Shown piece after piece: positions 1-7,795 of a stretch of DNA of 26,244 nucleotides. The notes under the pieces are model-generated. The model ran no database searches, was not told the DNA's origin, and worked only from the letters and a program-made list of their open reading frames with translations. Origin of the DNA: Prolixibacteraceae bacterium (GTDB taxonomy: Bacteria; Bacteroidota; Bacteroidia; Bacteroidales; Prolixibacteraceae); NCBI GenBank assembly GCA_027858145.1, contig JAQIDF010000300.1:1-26244 (forward strand). Direction: 5' to 3'. A program made the translations under genes and the position numbers. Every line of letters starts with the position of its first letter. Within the stretch, counting starts at the first letter, position 1.

Positions 1-470
1 GCTTTAGCGTATCGTTTGTAATTGAATTTTTACGTGAACATCAAATGATTATACAAATGATTGGGGCTATAGTATTGTTGGCACTTGGAATTCATATATT
101 CATGTCACACCCTCTGAAATCGATAAAACGATTCAAACAGAAAGGGACAACTCCTTTACAATGCTTGTTTTCATCTATGCTGATTGCATTGTCGAACCCC
201 CTGGTTGTTTTAGCATATATTGCTGTTTTTGCCAGTGTTAATATTATTTTTAACATTCATCATTTATGGTCACCAACAGTTTTTTCGTTAGGTTTTTTTA
301 TTGGGGCGGTAACATGGTGGTTTATCATTACCAATGCAATTAATTATTTCAGGCACCATTTTAACTTGAGAATACTATGGTGGTTTAATAAAGTGTCGGG
401 TGTAGCTATCATGATTTTTGTTCTTGTAAGTACAGTTATAGTGTTGTTTAACGGAAGTCCGGTTATATAA
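1..470 (+). CDS. LysE/RhtB-type amino-acid exporter, 3' part
   Basis: The reading frame is open from base 3 to the TAA at 468-470, so the gene starts before the window; the first internal ATG (base 45) is not its start. About 155 residues are visible. They are very hydrophobic, with roughly four membrane segments (near MIGAIVLLALGIHIFM, ALSNPLVVLAYIAVF, FSLGFFIGAVTWWFII and VAIMIFVLVSTVIVLF). The pattern of a short helix, a basic loop (HPLKSIKRFKQKG), a segment with an SNP motif, then W-rich and C-terminal helices fits the C-terminal half of the LysE translocator family, inner-membrane proton-driven exporters of amino acids or related metabolites. The substrate cannot be told. A strong terminator follows 34 bases after the stop. 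Family assignment is by recognition of the pattern; the missing N-terminal half would settle it. Confidence 0.75.
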   Translation, partial: FSVSFVIEFLREHQMIIQMIGAIVLLALGIHIFMSHPLKSIKRFKQKGTTPLQCLFSSMLIALSNPLVVLAYIAVFASVNIIFNIHHLWSPTVFSLGFFIGAVTWWFIITNAINYFRHHFNLRILWWFNKVSGVAIMIFVLVSTVIVLFNGSPVI

Positions 471-503
471 AGTATAATCTTACGTAAGTAGAGTTGAGAA
501 AGT

Positions 504-539
504 AAATACCCGGTCTTAAAAATTAGAGACCGGGTATTT
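504..539 (+). terminator. Rho-independent terminator after the LysE-type gene
   Basis: A perfect 13-base-pair stem (504-516 with 527-539, core ACCCGGTCT) with a 10-base loop runs into a T-rich tract. The other strand also has a weaker T-rich tail, so it may serve both the plus-strand exporter and the minus-strand lipoprotein genes that converge on it. Confidence 0.85.
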
Positions 540-574
540 TTTATTTCTTGTTGAAAATCTTATACTTATACATA

Positions 575-1045
575 CTAATACCAAACTCTGTCTTGTTCGA
601 TTAAAGACAACTCAAAACTTCCATCTTTAATGATTAAAGTATCTGAATCATCACGAATATTAATTAATGTAAAACTAAAAGAACCATATATCACTTTTTT
701 TTCTTCTTTATCAAAAGAAAATTCTCCGTCAATTGCATCATATGAATTTGAATTTCCCAAAGAATCAAAACAAGCATATGTAGCTTTTAAGTCAACGAAA
801 TCAAATTCATTTCGAACAAACGTACTATCATAGATTTCAATATAAATAATTGGGGTTTCTAAATTAAAAATATGATAATTATAACCAAAAGAGACATCAT
901 CTCTTAAATCGGTATAACGATATGCTTTACCAATAAACTCAGTATATTCATTATTTACTTTTGCATTAAGAATGGCTATTTTATTTTCATCCTTTTCGCA
1001 GGATAATAAAACAAAAACAAATAAAAAGAGGATAAGATTTTTCAT
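575..1045 (-). CDS. Small predicted surface lipoprotein, unknown function
   Basis: A 156-residue protein that I do not recognise. It begins with a short lipoprotein signal peptide (MKNLILFLFVFVLLSC), with Cys16 as the lipidated residue. The next residues, EKDEN, match the K-(D/E)2 type of lipoprotein export signal described for Bacteroidota surface lipoproteins, so the mature protein is inferred to sit on the outer face of the outer membrane. The rest is rich in beta-prone, acidic and aromatic segments, consistent with one small beta-sandwich. It is the second gene of a pair: its ATG lies 15 bases after the stop of the 475-residue lipoprotein, so they are probably co-transcribed. No catalytic motif is visible. 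Confidence 0.7.
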   Translation of the reverse strand: MKNLILFLFVFVLLSCEKDENKIAILNAKVNNEYTEFIGKAYRYTDLRDDVSFGYNYHIFNLETPIIYIEIYDSTFVRNEFDFVDLKATYACFDSLGNSNSYDAIDGEFSFDKEEKKVIYGSFSFTLINIRDDSDTLIIKDGSFELSLIEQDRVWY

Positions 1046-1060
1046 TTAATGAAGTATTAA

Positions 1061-2488
1061 TTAATTAAAAAAAGACCATGTAAAACCATTAATATCATAA
1101 ACTTTATCTGGGTCATCCCACCAAAGCACTGTTCGGTTTCCTATTGAACCATTGCGATTAACATTAAATTTAACACTTCCACCTGCTTTAATTGTTCCTC
1201 CTTCTTCTATTGATTCATAACTTGCATTTAAAGTAAATTCATAGTTATTAATAAGATCTTCTTCTTGCCAGTCAAATGTTAATACAGTTCCAAAGGTAGT
1301 TGTATACCAATCACAGATATCCGAAAACATTAACACCGTAGCCCCAGAAAAGAATCTAGGTCCGGAAACACGACCAGAAGTGTAAATAGTCGAGGCTCCA
1401 GTAGCAGAGCCCTTTACTACTCTTAATCTCACTTCAGGGCCTCCATTTACCCAACTTTCAACAGCATTTAATGCAGGTAAAGTAAAATCCACAGAAAGAA
1501 CACGCAATGGGTCACCATCATTTCTTGCTGAAACTGTTGTTGTCATAATCGGTGACCATGCAGAAGCACCATCATTATTAACAGCTCTTATTTTATACGA
1601 AACATTTGCTCCAGTAGCAATATATTGATTTATATATCCATTATCATTTTGCCCTGTTGTTGCAAAAGGCCAAAATTGCGATTCAAAGGGTTGTACCATT
1701 CTCCATACCTCATATCCTGTTTCGTTCTGAACATCTGCCCATTGAAGTATTATTGAATTAGCTACTCCATGTGAAAGAGTTAAACTAGTAGGAAAAGATG
1801 GTGCACTTTTGAGTATGTCATTTAACTCTATTGCCTGATCAGTTATTATCTCATTAAAATCTGATTCCATTCCAATTCTTTTGCCATCCCTATCAATACG
1901 TTCAGATATTCCGACTACAATAACAGGTTCATCAGGTTCTTCTTCCAGGCTGAGCTTATGTTTTTTACCAATACTGTCATAAGCAAAAACAAAATTAGTT
2001 TTGCTCTCATCAAAATCATATGGTAGAAAGACAACTAATGGAATATAGTTTTCAGTATCCCAATCTTCACAATGAACAGGAACAGAAACTTGTAGATTTG
2101 GAAAGGCTTTTCTGATTTTTTCAAGATAATCTTTACCGGTTAATTTTCCTGATTTTAAGCTACTCATTGATGAAGTAGTTACTAAAATATCTTTAACCTG
2201 AATGTTTTTTTTCAACAAAACTCTATTTTCTAGTTTACTAGTAAGAATATCATAATCTCCATCAAACTTAATTATAGCTTCTTCTTTAATTATTGAACGC
2301 AATTCATTATCACCTAAAGAAGAAGCTATTAGTAAAGCATAATCTTCAATTAAATCATTTTTCTCAGTTAGTGAAAGATTATCAATATTAGCGACTTCAA
2401 TTGATTCTTCTTTATTATAAAAATCTTCCTTTTCACAACTTGAAAATACTATTACCAATATAACCACAATTAAAATATATTTCATCAT
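1061..2488 (-). CDS. Lipoprotein with fibronectin type III-like domain
   Basis: A 475-residue predicted lipoprotein. Its signal peptide ends in VFSSC (Cys18), followed by EKED, again a K-(D/E)2 surface-export type signal. Residues about 30-220 are an unrecognised acidic, probably alpha/beta region containing EEPDEPVIVVGISERIDRDG. Residues about 230-325 resemble a fibronectin type III domain (SIILQWADVQNETGYEVWR, then YKIRAVNNDGASAWSP). The C-terminal 150 residues look like a further beta-sandwich with the segment GPEVRLRVVKGS and many Trp residues. No enzyme motif is seen, so a binding, adhesin-like or structural role on the cell surface is the most that can be inferred. First gene of a two-lipoprotein operon. 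A small hairpin (AAGGAG/CTCCTT, 2509-2526) lies in its 5' leader. Confidence 0.75.
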   Translation of the reverse strand: MMKYILIVVILVIVFSSCEKEDFYNKEESIEVANIDNLSLTEKNDLIEDYALLIASSLGDNELRSIIKEEAIIKFDGDYDILTSKLENRVLLKKNIQVKDILVTTSSMSSLKSGKLTGKDYLEKIRKAFPNLQVSVPVHCEDWDTENYIPLVVFLPYDFDESKTNFVFAYDSIGKKHKLSLEEEPDEPVIVVGISERIDRDGKRIGMESDFNEIITDQAIELNDILKSAPSFPTSLTLSHGVANSIILQWADVQNETGYEVWRMVQPFESQFWPFATTGQNDNGYINQYIATGANVSYKIRAVNNDGASAWSPIMTTTVSARNDGDPLRVLSVDFTLPALNAVESWVNGGPEVRLRVVKGSATGASTIYTSGRVSGPRFFSGATVLMFSDICDWYTTTFGTVLTFDWQEEDLINNYEFTLNASYESIEEGGTIKAGGSVKFNVNRNGSIGNRTVLWWDDPDKVYDINGFTWSFFN

Positions 2489-2872
2489 AATTTATTAAGT
2501 TTGCGAACAAGGAGTTACCGCTCCTTATTCAGATTAATAGTTTATATTAATTTGTTTTCTTAAGGCAGCATAATTTTCTATTTCGAAGTTGTGTTGCCTT
2601 TTTTAAACAAGCTCGAATGCGAATGTATCGCATATCGTTTTGCGTATTTATTCCATAGGCAGCAATATTTTATTTTTATTGATTTTAACTGATTGCAAGA
2701 AAGAGCAATCTTGTATTTTAGTATTGCTAGAACATTGGAGAATATTCATGGCATTAAGTTTAGGTTTTTGGTAAAGTCAGTCAAATTTACAAAAAAAAAA
2801 ACGATTCGAACCTAATGTTAGGTGCTATTTCTTTTTATTATTGGTAACAGTTCAGGTAGTCTAAAAGAGGTG
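2489..2872. other. Intergenic stretch between lipoprotein operon and IS
   Basis: 384 bases with no credible gene on either strand. It holds a short inverted repeat AAGGAG/CTCCTT (2509-2526), a terminator-like hairpin pointing along the plus strand (2562-2600), an A11 run near 2791, and the small palindrome CCTAA-TG-TTAGG (2811-2822). It must contain the promoter of the minus-strand lipoprotein operon, but I find no perfect TAnnTTTG there. It does not read as the missing 3' part of the DUF4372 transposase found on the far side of the IS. Confidence 0.5.
2562..2604 (+). terminator. Orphan terminator-like hairpin
   Basis: Twelve bases at 2562-2573 (AAGGCAGCATAA) pair with 2589-2600 using two G-U pairs, with a 15-base loop, and the right arm ends in TTTTTT (2599-2604). 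This has the shape of an intrinsic terminator for plus-strand transcription, yet no plus-strand gene lies upstream. It may be a remnant of a lost gene or belong to a small RNA. Confidence 0.4.
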
Positions 2873-2894
2873 TTATTTAGAGTCTGTCTATAAA
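2873..2894 (+). repeat. Left terminal inverted repeat of the IS
   Basis: 22 bases that are the exact reverse complement of 4504-4525, containing AGAGTCTGTCTATAAA. Confidence 0.9.
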
Positions 2895-2971
2895 CTATAA
2901 ATTGTTGATAACTAATTCCCTGTGGGCTTTGGAGCAATTGTTTTTCTTGTTAAGTTTAAGGAAAAAGTACG

Positions 2972-4303
2972 ATGAGGTTATTTGAAGATTTTAAGATGAA
3001 GTTTGAAAATCCCGACTGGTCAAGAAGCCCAGAACTGGGACTGATTGATAGCATACTTGAGCAACACCCGCACCTAATTGGGCTTTTGTCCGAAGATTTT
3101 ACCGTTGGCAAGAAGCCAGGCGTGTTTGGGCGGAAAGATACCCCAAGTATGGAGCAGATAGTCAGGGCGGCAATCTACAAGGAGCTAAAAGGGTTGGAAT
3201 ACAGGGAATTGGAATTCCACCAGACAGATTCAAGGATATGTGCGGCATTTATAAAGATAGACGAGCTGCGCCCATACAGCTTCCAGGTGTACCAAAAATA
3301 CATATCCCGGATCAAAGCGGACAACCTGCAAAAGCTGCTCGTCGAACTGAACAAAATAGCGATAAACGCGGGCATCGAGGACATCGAAAGGATCAGGCAG
3401 GACAGCACAGTGGTGGAAACTAACATACACCACCCGACCAACAATTCGATACTCTGGGATTGCATAAAAGAAGCCTATCGGCTACTTGGCCATTTGAGCG
3501 AAGAAGTGGACGGGCTAAAATACCGGGACTATACCAAGCAAGGGAAAAAGACCTATTTCAAAATAAACAACACCAAAGGGGACAATCGCAAGGATCTGTT
3601 CAGCAATCAGTTGACATTGTTTATAAAAACAATCAACCAAGTTTCCAACGTGATAAAAAAAAAGCAGTCCTTCGGCATTAAAGCCATGATATGGGCAGAC
3701 CTTTTAGGTGAGCATATCGAGGTCATGCAGTTGGTATATGACATGGCATACCTCAAAGAGATAAAAGGGGAAAAGGCGCCCAACGAAGAAAAAATATATT
3801 CTATCTATGAGCGGCACACCGACATAATAGTGAAGGGGGCCAGGGACATAAAGTTTGGGCACAAGGTCGATTTTAGCAGCGGGAAAAGCAACCTGGTCTT
3901 GAATTGCCGGGTTTTGAAGGGCAACCCTTCCGACAGTAAGTTGTTTGCCCCGGCCATTGATGCGATAATCGGGGATTATGGCAAAGTACCGCGCGATTAC
4001 GCCACCGATGGTGGGTATGCTTCGTTGGCAAACCAGTCCCATGCCAAAGGAAAAGGGATAGTCAACATCGTGTTCAACAAGATTGTCGGCAGCCTCGGGA
4101 ATATTGCCACAAGCAAGAACATGGAGACAAGGTTGAAAAAGTGGCGGAGCGGCATGGAGGCCGTAATTTCCAACATCAAGCGCGGGTTCAACCTTGCCCG
4201 TTGCACGTGGAAGGGGTTTAAGCACTTCGAAGCCAAAGTTTTATGGAGCGTGATTGCCTATAACATCAGGGTGATGACGGGACATATAGTGAAGTTGGTG
4301 TAA
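2972..4303 (+). CDS. DDE transposase of the IS
   Basis: A 443-residue intact transposase that moves the surrounding element. An N-terminal helical region (about 1-130) contains the DUF772-like pattern seen in IS5/IS1182-type enzymes (SMEQIVRAAIYKELKGLEYRELE). The DDE catalytic residues can be proposed as the Asp in RQDSTVVETNIHHPT, the Asp in DYATDGGYAS, and the Glu in KWRSGMEAVISNIKRGF, the last in the usual R...E...K setting near the C terminus, before a tail ending VIAYNIRVM. It starts with an ATG 78 bases inside the left inverted repeat. It is complete and shows no frameshift, so the element could still be active. The family is DDE, IS5 superfamily or IS1182/ISNCY-like; I cannot fix the exact ISfinder family. 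Confidence 0.85.
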   Translation: MRLFEDFKMKFENPDWSRSPELGLIDSILEQHPHLIGLLSEDFTVGKKPGVFGRKDTPSMEQIVRAAIYKELKGLEYRELEFHQTDSRICAAFIKIDELRPYSFQVYQKYISRIKADNLQKLLVELNKIAINAGIEDIERIRQDSTVVETNIHHPTNNSILWDCIKEAYRLLGHLSEEVDGLKYRDYTKQGKKTYFKINNTKGDNRKDLFSNQLTLFIKTINQVSNVIKKKQSFGIKAMIWADLLGEHIEVMQLVYDMAYLKEIKGEKAPNEEKIYSIYERHTDIIVKGARDIKFGHKVDFSSGKSNLVLNCRVLKGNPSDSKLFAPAIDAIIGDYGKVPRDYATDGGYASLANQSHAKGKGIVNIVFNKIVGSLGNIATSKNMETRLKKWRSGMEAVISNIKRGFNLARCTWKGFKHFEAKVLWSVIAYNIRVMTGHIVKLV

Positions 4304-4443
4304 AAAGTTTAATCGGCGAAAAACAGGGAGCAAGGGAAAACTATGCCCAAAAATCAAAAAATGGTGCGGAAAAACAGCGGAAAAAGAAGGGAGAACGAAA
4401 AAACAACAAAATGGGGCGCAACGATAGATAATATTACAACTGA

Positions 4444-4794
4444 TTATGGACAAATATCCACCGAAAAACAATCAAAGGAAAAACAAACGGAAAAACTGCC
4501 GACTTTATAGACAGACTCTAAATAAGACAAACCCAAATGGGATAGCTTATGTGTATTGGCCAGCAATCCAAGTATAGTTTCCCGTAATGAATGATAACCT
4601 TCAATGGCAACAAAAAGCATGACAACAACGTGATGATAAGTCGTGAATTTCTTCACATAACGCTCTGCATCATTCTGTTTCGCTATTTTTTTAATCTCAC
4701 TCTTGTCAATGAACTTTAATAGCTGATTAAATATCGGCTGTCCGCTAAAATTTGTACTTTTACCCATGTCGAACTTTTTTGTGTTGTAACTCAA
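4444..4794 (-). pseudogene. DUF4372/IS4-type transposase, 5' fragment cut by the IS
   Basis: The frame opens at 4794, but the likely original start is the ATG at 4767 (MGKSTNFSGQPIFNQ). Residues from there to LGLSYL (about base 4526) match the N-terminal DUF4372 domain of Bacteroidota IS4-family transposases, with the typical run FTTYHHVVVMLFVAIEGYHS. After LSYL the frame runs into the right end of the neighbouring IS for about 27 codons (ESVYKVGSF...DICP), which is not transposase sequence. The catalytic DDE part, normally some 300 further residues, is absent and does not resume beyond the left end of the IS. It is therefore a dead remnant. Confidence 0.85.
4504..4525 (-). repeat. Right terminal inverted repeat of the IS
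   Basis: 22 bases, exact reverse complement of 2873-2894. It forms the junction with the truncated DUF4372 transposase. Confidence 0.9.
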
Positions 4795-4860
4795 AAGTAG
4801 ACATTCCGGGTGGTACTATAAAATGTGCTGCCCGGTTTTAAAATGTTTACCGGACACTAA
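4526..4860 (-). mobile_element. Remnant of a DUF4372-type IS
   Basis: The transposase fragment plus about 90 bases of its leader. The outer end is probably at the TTAGTGTCCGGTAAAC-like sequence (minus strand, around 4844-4860), typical of a terminal repeat, but no second end exists in the window, so this boundary is inferred. It stops about 50 bases upstream of the tRNA promoter. Confidence 0.55.
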
Positions 4861-4909
4861 TGATAAAGTATTCACTAATTTTTTGGAGGCATATTTAATC
4901 CTTTTTAGT

Positions 4910-4917
4910 TAAATTTG
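4910..4917 (+). promoter_or_regulatory. Candidate promoter of the tRNA-Thr/tRNA-Gly unit
   Basis: TAAATTTG fits the Bacteroidota -7 consensus TAnnTTTG exactly and lies 9 bases before the tRNA-Thr 5' end. A TTTG at 4882-4885 is 24 bases upstream, slightly farther than the usual 19-21. Confidence 0.55.
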
Positions 4918-4926
4918 TAAAGTGCT

Positions 4927-4999
4927 GCCTTTTTAGTTCAGTTGGCAGAGCAGCTCATTCGTAATGAGCAGGTCGCGGGTTCGAGTCCCGTGAAAGGCT
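4927..4999 (+). tRNA. tRNA-Thr (anticodon CGT)
   Basis: 73 bases fold as a cloverleaf: acceptor GCCTTTT with GAAAGGC (one G-T pair), D stem GTTC/GAGC, anticodon arm GCTCA-TTCGTAA-TGAGC with anticodon CGT (reads ACG), and T arm GCGGG-TTCGAGT-CCCGT. The discriminator is T and the 3' CCA is not encoded. Confidence 0.95.
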
Positions 5000-5009
5000 C
5001 ACCTATAAA

Positions 5010-5081
5010 GCGGGAGTAGCTCAGGGGTAGAGCATCAGCTTCCCAAGCTGAGGGTCGCGGGTTCGAATCCCGTTTCCCGCT
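5010..5081 (+). tRNA. tRNA-Gly (anticodon CCC)
   Basis: 72 bases fold as a cloverleaf: acceptor GCGGGAG with TTCCCGC, D stem GCTC/GAGC, anticodon arm TCAGC-TTCCCAA-GCTGA with anticodon CCC (reads GGG), and T arm GCGGG-TTCGAAT-CCCGT. CCA is not encoded. It lies 10 bases after tRNA-Thr, so the two are probably one transcript. Confidence 0.95.
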
Positions 5082-5202
5082 CTTATTTCAGATTTAAATT
5101 ATTCATTTACCCTAATCACTAAAATATGCTTCATTATGAACATTTCTCGTATCATAATTTTAGCTAAAAATCAACCTATTTCTTGTCTTACCTTGTATTT
5201 TA

Positions 5203-5233
5203 TTTGACTAAAATCCTGATTTTACTACTTTTG
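5203..5233 (+). promoter_or_regulatory. Bacteroidota-type promoter of pheT
   Basis: TTTG (5203-5206), then 19 bases, then TACTTTTG (5226-5233): a full match to the Bacteroidota -33/-7 arrangement. Transcription would start near 5240, about 30 bases before the pheT ATG. Confidence 0.75.
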
Positions 5234-5269
5234 TCAATCGCTTTTTTATGATAATAAAAATCTTACAAA

Positions 5270-7726
5270 ATGAACATAGCATATTCTTGGTTGAAAGAGT
5301 ATATCGACATTGATTTATCGCCACAGGAAGTTGGTGAAATTTTAACACAAACCGGACTTGAAGTTGGAAGTATTGACGAAGTTGAAACGGTTAAAGGCGG
5401 TCTTAAAGGCCTGGTGATAGGTGAAGTGAAAACCTGTAACCCACATTCAAATTCCGATCACCTAAGTGTAACTACGGTTGATATTGGTACTGGTGATTTA
5501 CTCCCCATCGTTTGTGGTGCTTCTAATGTTGCCGCCGGACAAAAAGTTGTTGTAGCTCCCGTTGGTACCATTTTATATAATGGCGACGAAGAATTTAAAA
5601 TTAAAAAAGCAAAAATACGGGGCGAAGCTTCGCAGGGGATGATTTGTGCCGAAGACGAAATTGGACTGAGCAGTAACCATGAAGGTATAATGGTGCTCGA
5701 TGAATCGGCTAAAATTGGTATACCTGCAGCTAAGTATTTCAATATCGAAAGTGACTATGTTATTGAAGTGGATCTTACGCCTAACCGTATCGATGGTGCA
5801 TCACATATTGGTGCAGCACGCGACCTTGCTGCATTTCTTAAGCAAACCCAGGAAATTACGTACAAAAAACCTTCGGTTGATAAATTTAAGGTTGATAATA
5901 CCAATTTACCAATCGATGTTGAAATTGGCACGCCTGAAGCGTGTAATCGTTATGCCGGGGTTACCATCTCTGGAATTGAAATTAAAGAATCGCCGGAATG
6001 GCTGCAAAACCGATTGCGCACCATTGGCCTCACTCCTATCAACAATGTTGTGGATGTAACCAATTACGTGCTTTTTGAAACCGGACAGCCTCTGCATGCA
6101 TTTGATGCCAACCATATAAAGGAAGATAAAATTATTGTCAGAACGCTTTCTTCAGGAACTAAATTCACTACGCTTGATGAAGTTGAGCGTGAATTGCATG
6201 CTAACGATTTGATGATCTGCGATGGTAACAGCACTCCAATGTGTATTGGTGGTGTATTTGGCGGTGCCGAATCAGGTGTAAAGGAATCAACAAAAGACAT
6301 TTTCCTTGAAAGTGCCTGGTTCGATCCTGTGTACATTCGTAAAACGGCGCGCAGGCATGGCTTGAATACTGATGCAAGTTTCCGTTTTGAAAGAGGAACA
6401 GATCCGGATGGCGTATTATACGCGCTGAAACGTGCAGCTATTCTTATTAAAGAAATTACCAGCGGTGTTATTTCATCTGATATTGTTGATGTATATCCAA
6501 ATCCGGCACAGGCATTTGATGTAAAAGTTAAACTGTCAAATATTAAACGAACTATTGGTGTAGAAATTCCGGTTGATAAAATTCAGAACATACTTACTGC
6601 ACTGGAAATTGAAGTGGTTGATGTAACAACCGAAACAATTCATGTAAAAGTACCACCATACCGTGTTGATGTGCAACGTGAAGCTGATGTTATTGAAGAG
6701 ATTCTAAGAATTTACGGCTACAATAACGTCAATCCTGAAACTCATGTAAACTCTACAATTCAATACTCTCCCACTCCAAATCCGGAAAAAGTAAAAAACC
6801 TGATTTCAGATTATTTAGTATCGAACGGCTTCAACGAAATTTGGTCAAATTCACTTACTAAATTTTCATATTACGAAAACGGCGAAACATATAAGGAAGA
6901 AAATACGGTTTCGATATACAATCCGCTTAGTCAGGACTTGAATGCTATGCGTCAAACCCTGGTTTTTGACGGACTGGAAGCAATTGACCGTAATTTGAAA
7001 TTCCAAAATCAAAACCTCAGATTTTTTGAATTTGGAAATACGTATTTCAAAGATGAGAAAAAGAAGGCAGAAAATCCTGTAGATAAATACAATGAAGAGC
7101 ATCACCTTGGATTATTTATAACCGGAAACAAGGAAGAGGAAAACTGGACATCACCGGTTTCACCTTCATCGTTTTTCGAGCTAAAATCGTATGTAGAAAA
7201 CATTCTAAAAAAATTAGGCTTTACAATTGATAAGCTTAAAATGGATTCTTTTTCAAACGATTTGGTTAGTGAAGGTCTGGTATATCAGCGCGGCGACGGC
7301 AAAGAGGTTGTTCGTTTGGGATTCGTAAATGAAAATATTCTCAAGCAATTTGAAATAGAGAACAATGTGTTTTATGCCGATTTTGATTGGGATTTTGTAT
7401 TGCAACAAATATCAAATCACAAAATTGGTTATACCGAATTGCCAAAGTTTCCTGCAGTACGTCGCGATCTGGCATTATTGATTGATGAAGATGTTTCATT
7501 CTCGAAACTTAAAGAAATAGCACAAAAAACCGAACGCAAGATTTTACGGTCGGTTGATATCTTTGATGTTTACAAAGGCGATAAACTACCTGCAGGTAAA
7601 AAATCGTATGCTTTGAGTTTTGTGTTACGCGATGATGAAAAAACGCTGAATGACAAAATCATTGATAAAACCATGCAGCGATTGATTTCGGCTTACGAAA
7701 AACAAGTAAATGCTCAGTTACGGTAA
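5270..7726 (+). CDS. pheT: Phenylalanyl-tRNA synthetase beta subunit
   Basis: An 818-residue protein, the usual length for bacterial PheT. With the alpha subunit PheS (not in this window) it forms the alpha2-beta2 enzyme that charges tRNA-Phe in the cytoplasm. The N terminus MNIAYSWLKEYIDIDLSP is characteristic. Domains in order: tRNA-binding OB-fold (about 40-150, VIGEVKTCNPHSNSDHLSV), the B3/B4 editing region (about 215-390, with GLTPINNVVDVTNYV and GQPLHAFDA), B5 (about 410-480, EADVIEEILRIYGYNNV), a catalytic-like core, and a C-terminal anticodon-binding FDX-ACB domain (about 725-817, FPAVRRDLALLIDEDVSF). The start is supported by the promoter 37 bases upstream. It is transcribed alone and ends in a strong hairpin terminator. 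Confidence 0.97.
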   Translation: MNIAYSWLKEYIDIDLSPQEVGEILTQTGLEVGSIDEVETVKGGLKGLVIGEVKTCNPHSNSDHLSVTTVDIGTGDLLPIVCGASNVAAGQKVVVAPVGTILYNGDEEFKIKKAKIRGEASQGMICAEDEIGLSSNHEGIMVLDESAKIGIPAAKYFNIESDYVIEVDLTPNRIDGASHIGAARDLAAFLKQTQEITYKKPSVDKFKVDNTNLPIDVEIGTPEACNRYAGVTISGIEIKESPEWLQNRLRTIGLTPINNVVDVTNYVLFETGQPLHAFDANHIKEDKIIVRTLSSGTKFTTLDEVERELHANDLMICDGNSTPMCIGGVFGGAESGVKESTKDIFLESAWFDPVYIRKTARRHGLNTDASFRFERGTDPDGVLYALKRAAILIKEITSGVISSDIVDVYPNPAQAFDVKVKLSNIKRTIGVEIPVDKIQNILTALEIEVVDVTTETIHVKVPPYRVDVQREADVIEEILRIYGYNNVNPETHVNSTIQYSPTPNPEKVKNLISDYLVSNGFNEIWSNSLTKFSYYENGETYKEENTVSIYNPLSQDLNAMRQTLVFDGLEAIDRNLKFQNQNLRFFEFGNTYFKDEKKKAENPVDKYNEEHHLGLFITGNKEEENWTSPVSPSSFFELKSYVENILKKLGFTIDKLKMDSFSNDLVSEGLVYQRGDGKEVVRLGFVNENILKQFEIENNVFYADFDWDFVLQQISNHKIGYTELPKFPAVRRDLALLIDEDVSFSKLKEIAQKTERKILRSVDIFDVYKGDKLPAGKKSYALSFVLRDDEKTLNDKIIDKTMQRLISAYEKQVNAQLR

Positions 7727-7760
7727 TTCATTGATATTGAAAATATAACATCCAACTAGT

Positions 7761-7795
7761 TAAAGAGCTGTTTTGAAAATCAAAACAGCTCTTTA
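7761..7795 (+). terminator. Terminator of pheT
   Basis: A perfect 15-base-pair stem (7761-7775 with 7781-7795, core AAAGAGCTGTTTTG) with a 5-base loop, followed by ATTTTAT. Its right arm overlaps the last codons of the minus-strand GAF remnant. Confidence 0.85.

Larger units (their letters stand above)
2873..4525 (+). mobile_element. Complete insertion sequence, IS5/IS1182-superfamily-like
   Basis: A 1.65-kb unit bounded by perfect 22-bp inverted repeats (2873-2894 and 4504-4525, core AGAGTCTGTCTATAAA) that encloses one transposase gene. The coding part is visibly GC-richer than the surrounding AT-rich chromosome and uses codons such as GGG, CGG and CTG far more, which points to recent transfer. 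The last 5-6 bases of each inverted repeat (TTATTT/AAATAA) could be flank rather than element, so the true ends may be near 2879 and 4519. No direct target duplication is visible at the ends. The right end interrupts a second transposase gene. Confidence 0.85.

Noticed and set aside
3655..3664. Run of nine A then G (A AAA AAG type slippery site) inside the IS transposase, suggesting programmed frameshifting.
   Set aside because: The zero frame is intact through all catalytic motifs to a normal C terminus, and the shifted frame reaches a stop by 3681. A frameshift would only make a dead fragment.
3704..4236. Long minus-strand reading frames opposite the transposase.
   Set aside because: They are shadows of the GC-richer coding strand, with no recognisable domain, and the plus strand has a clear DDE transposase.
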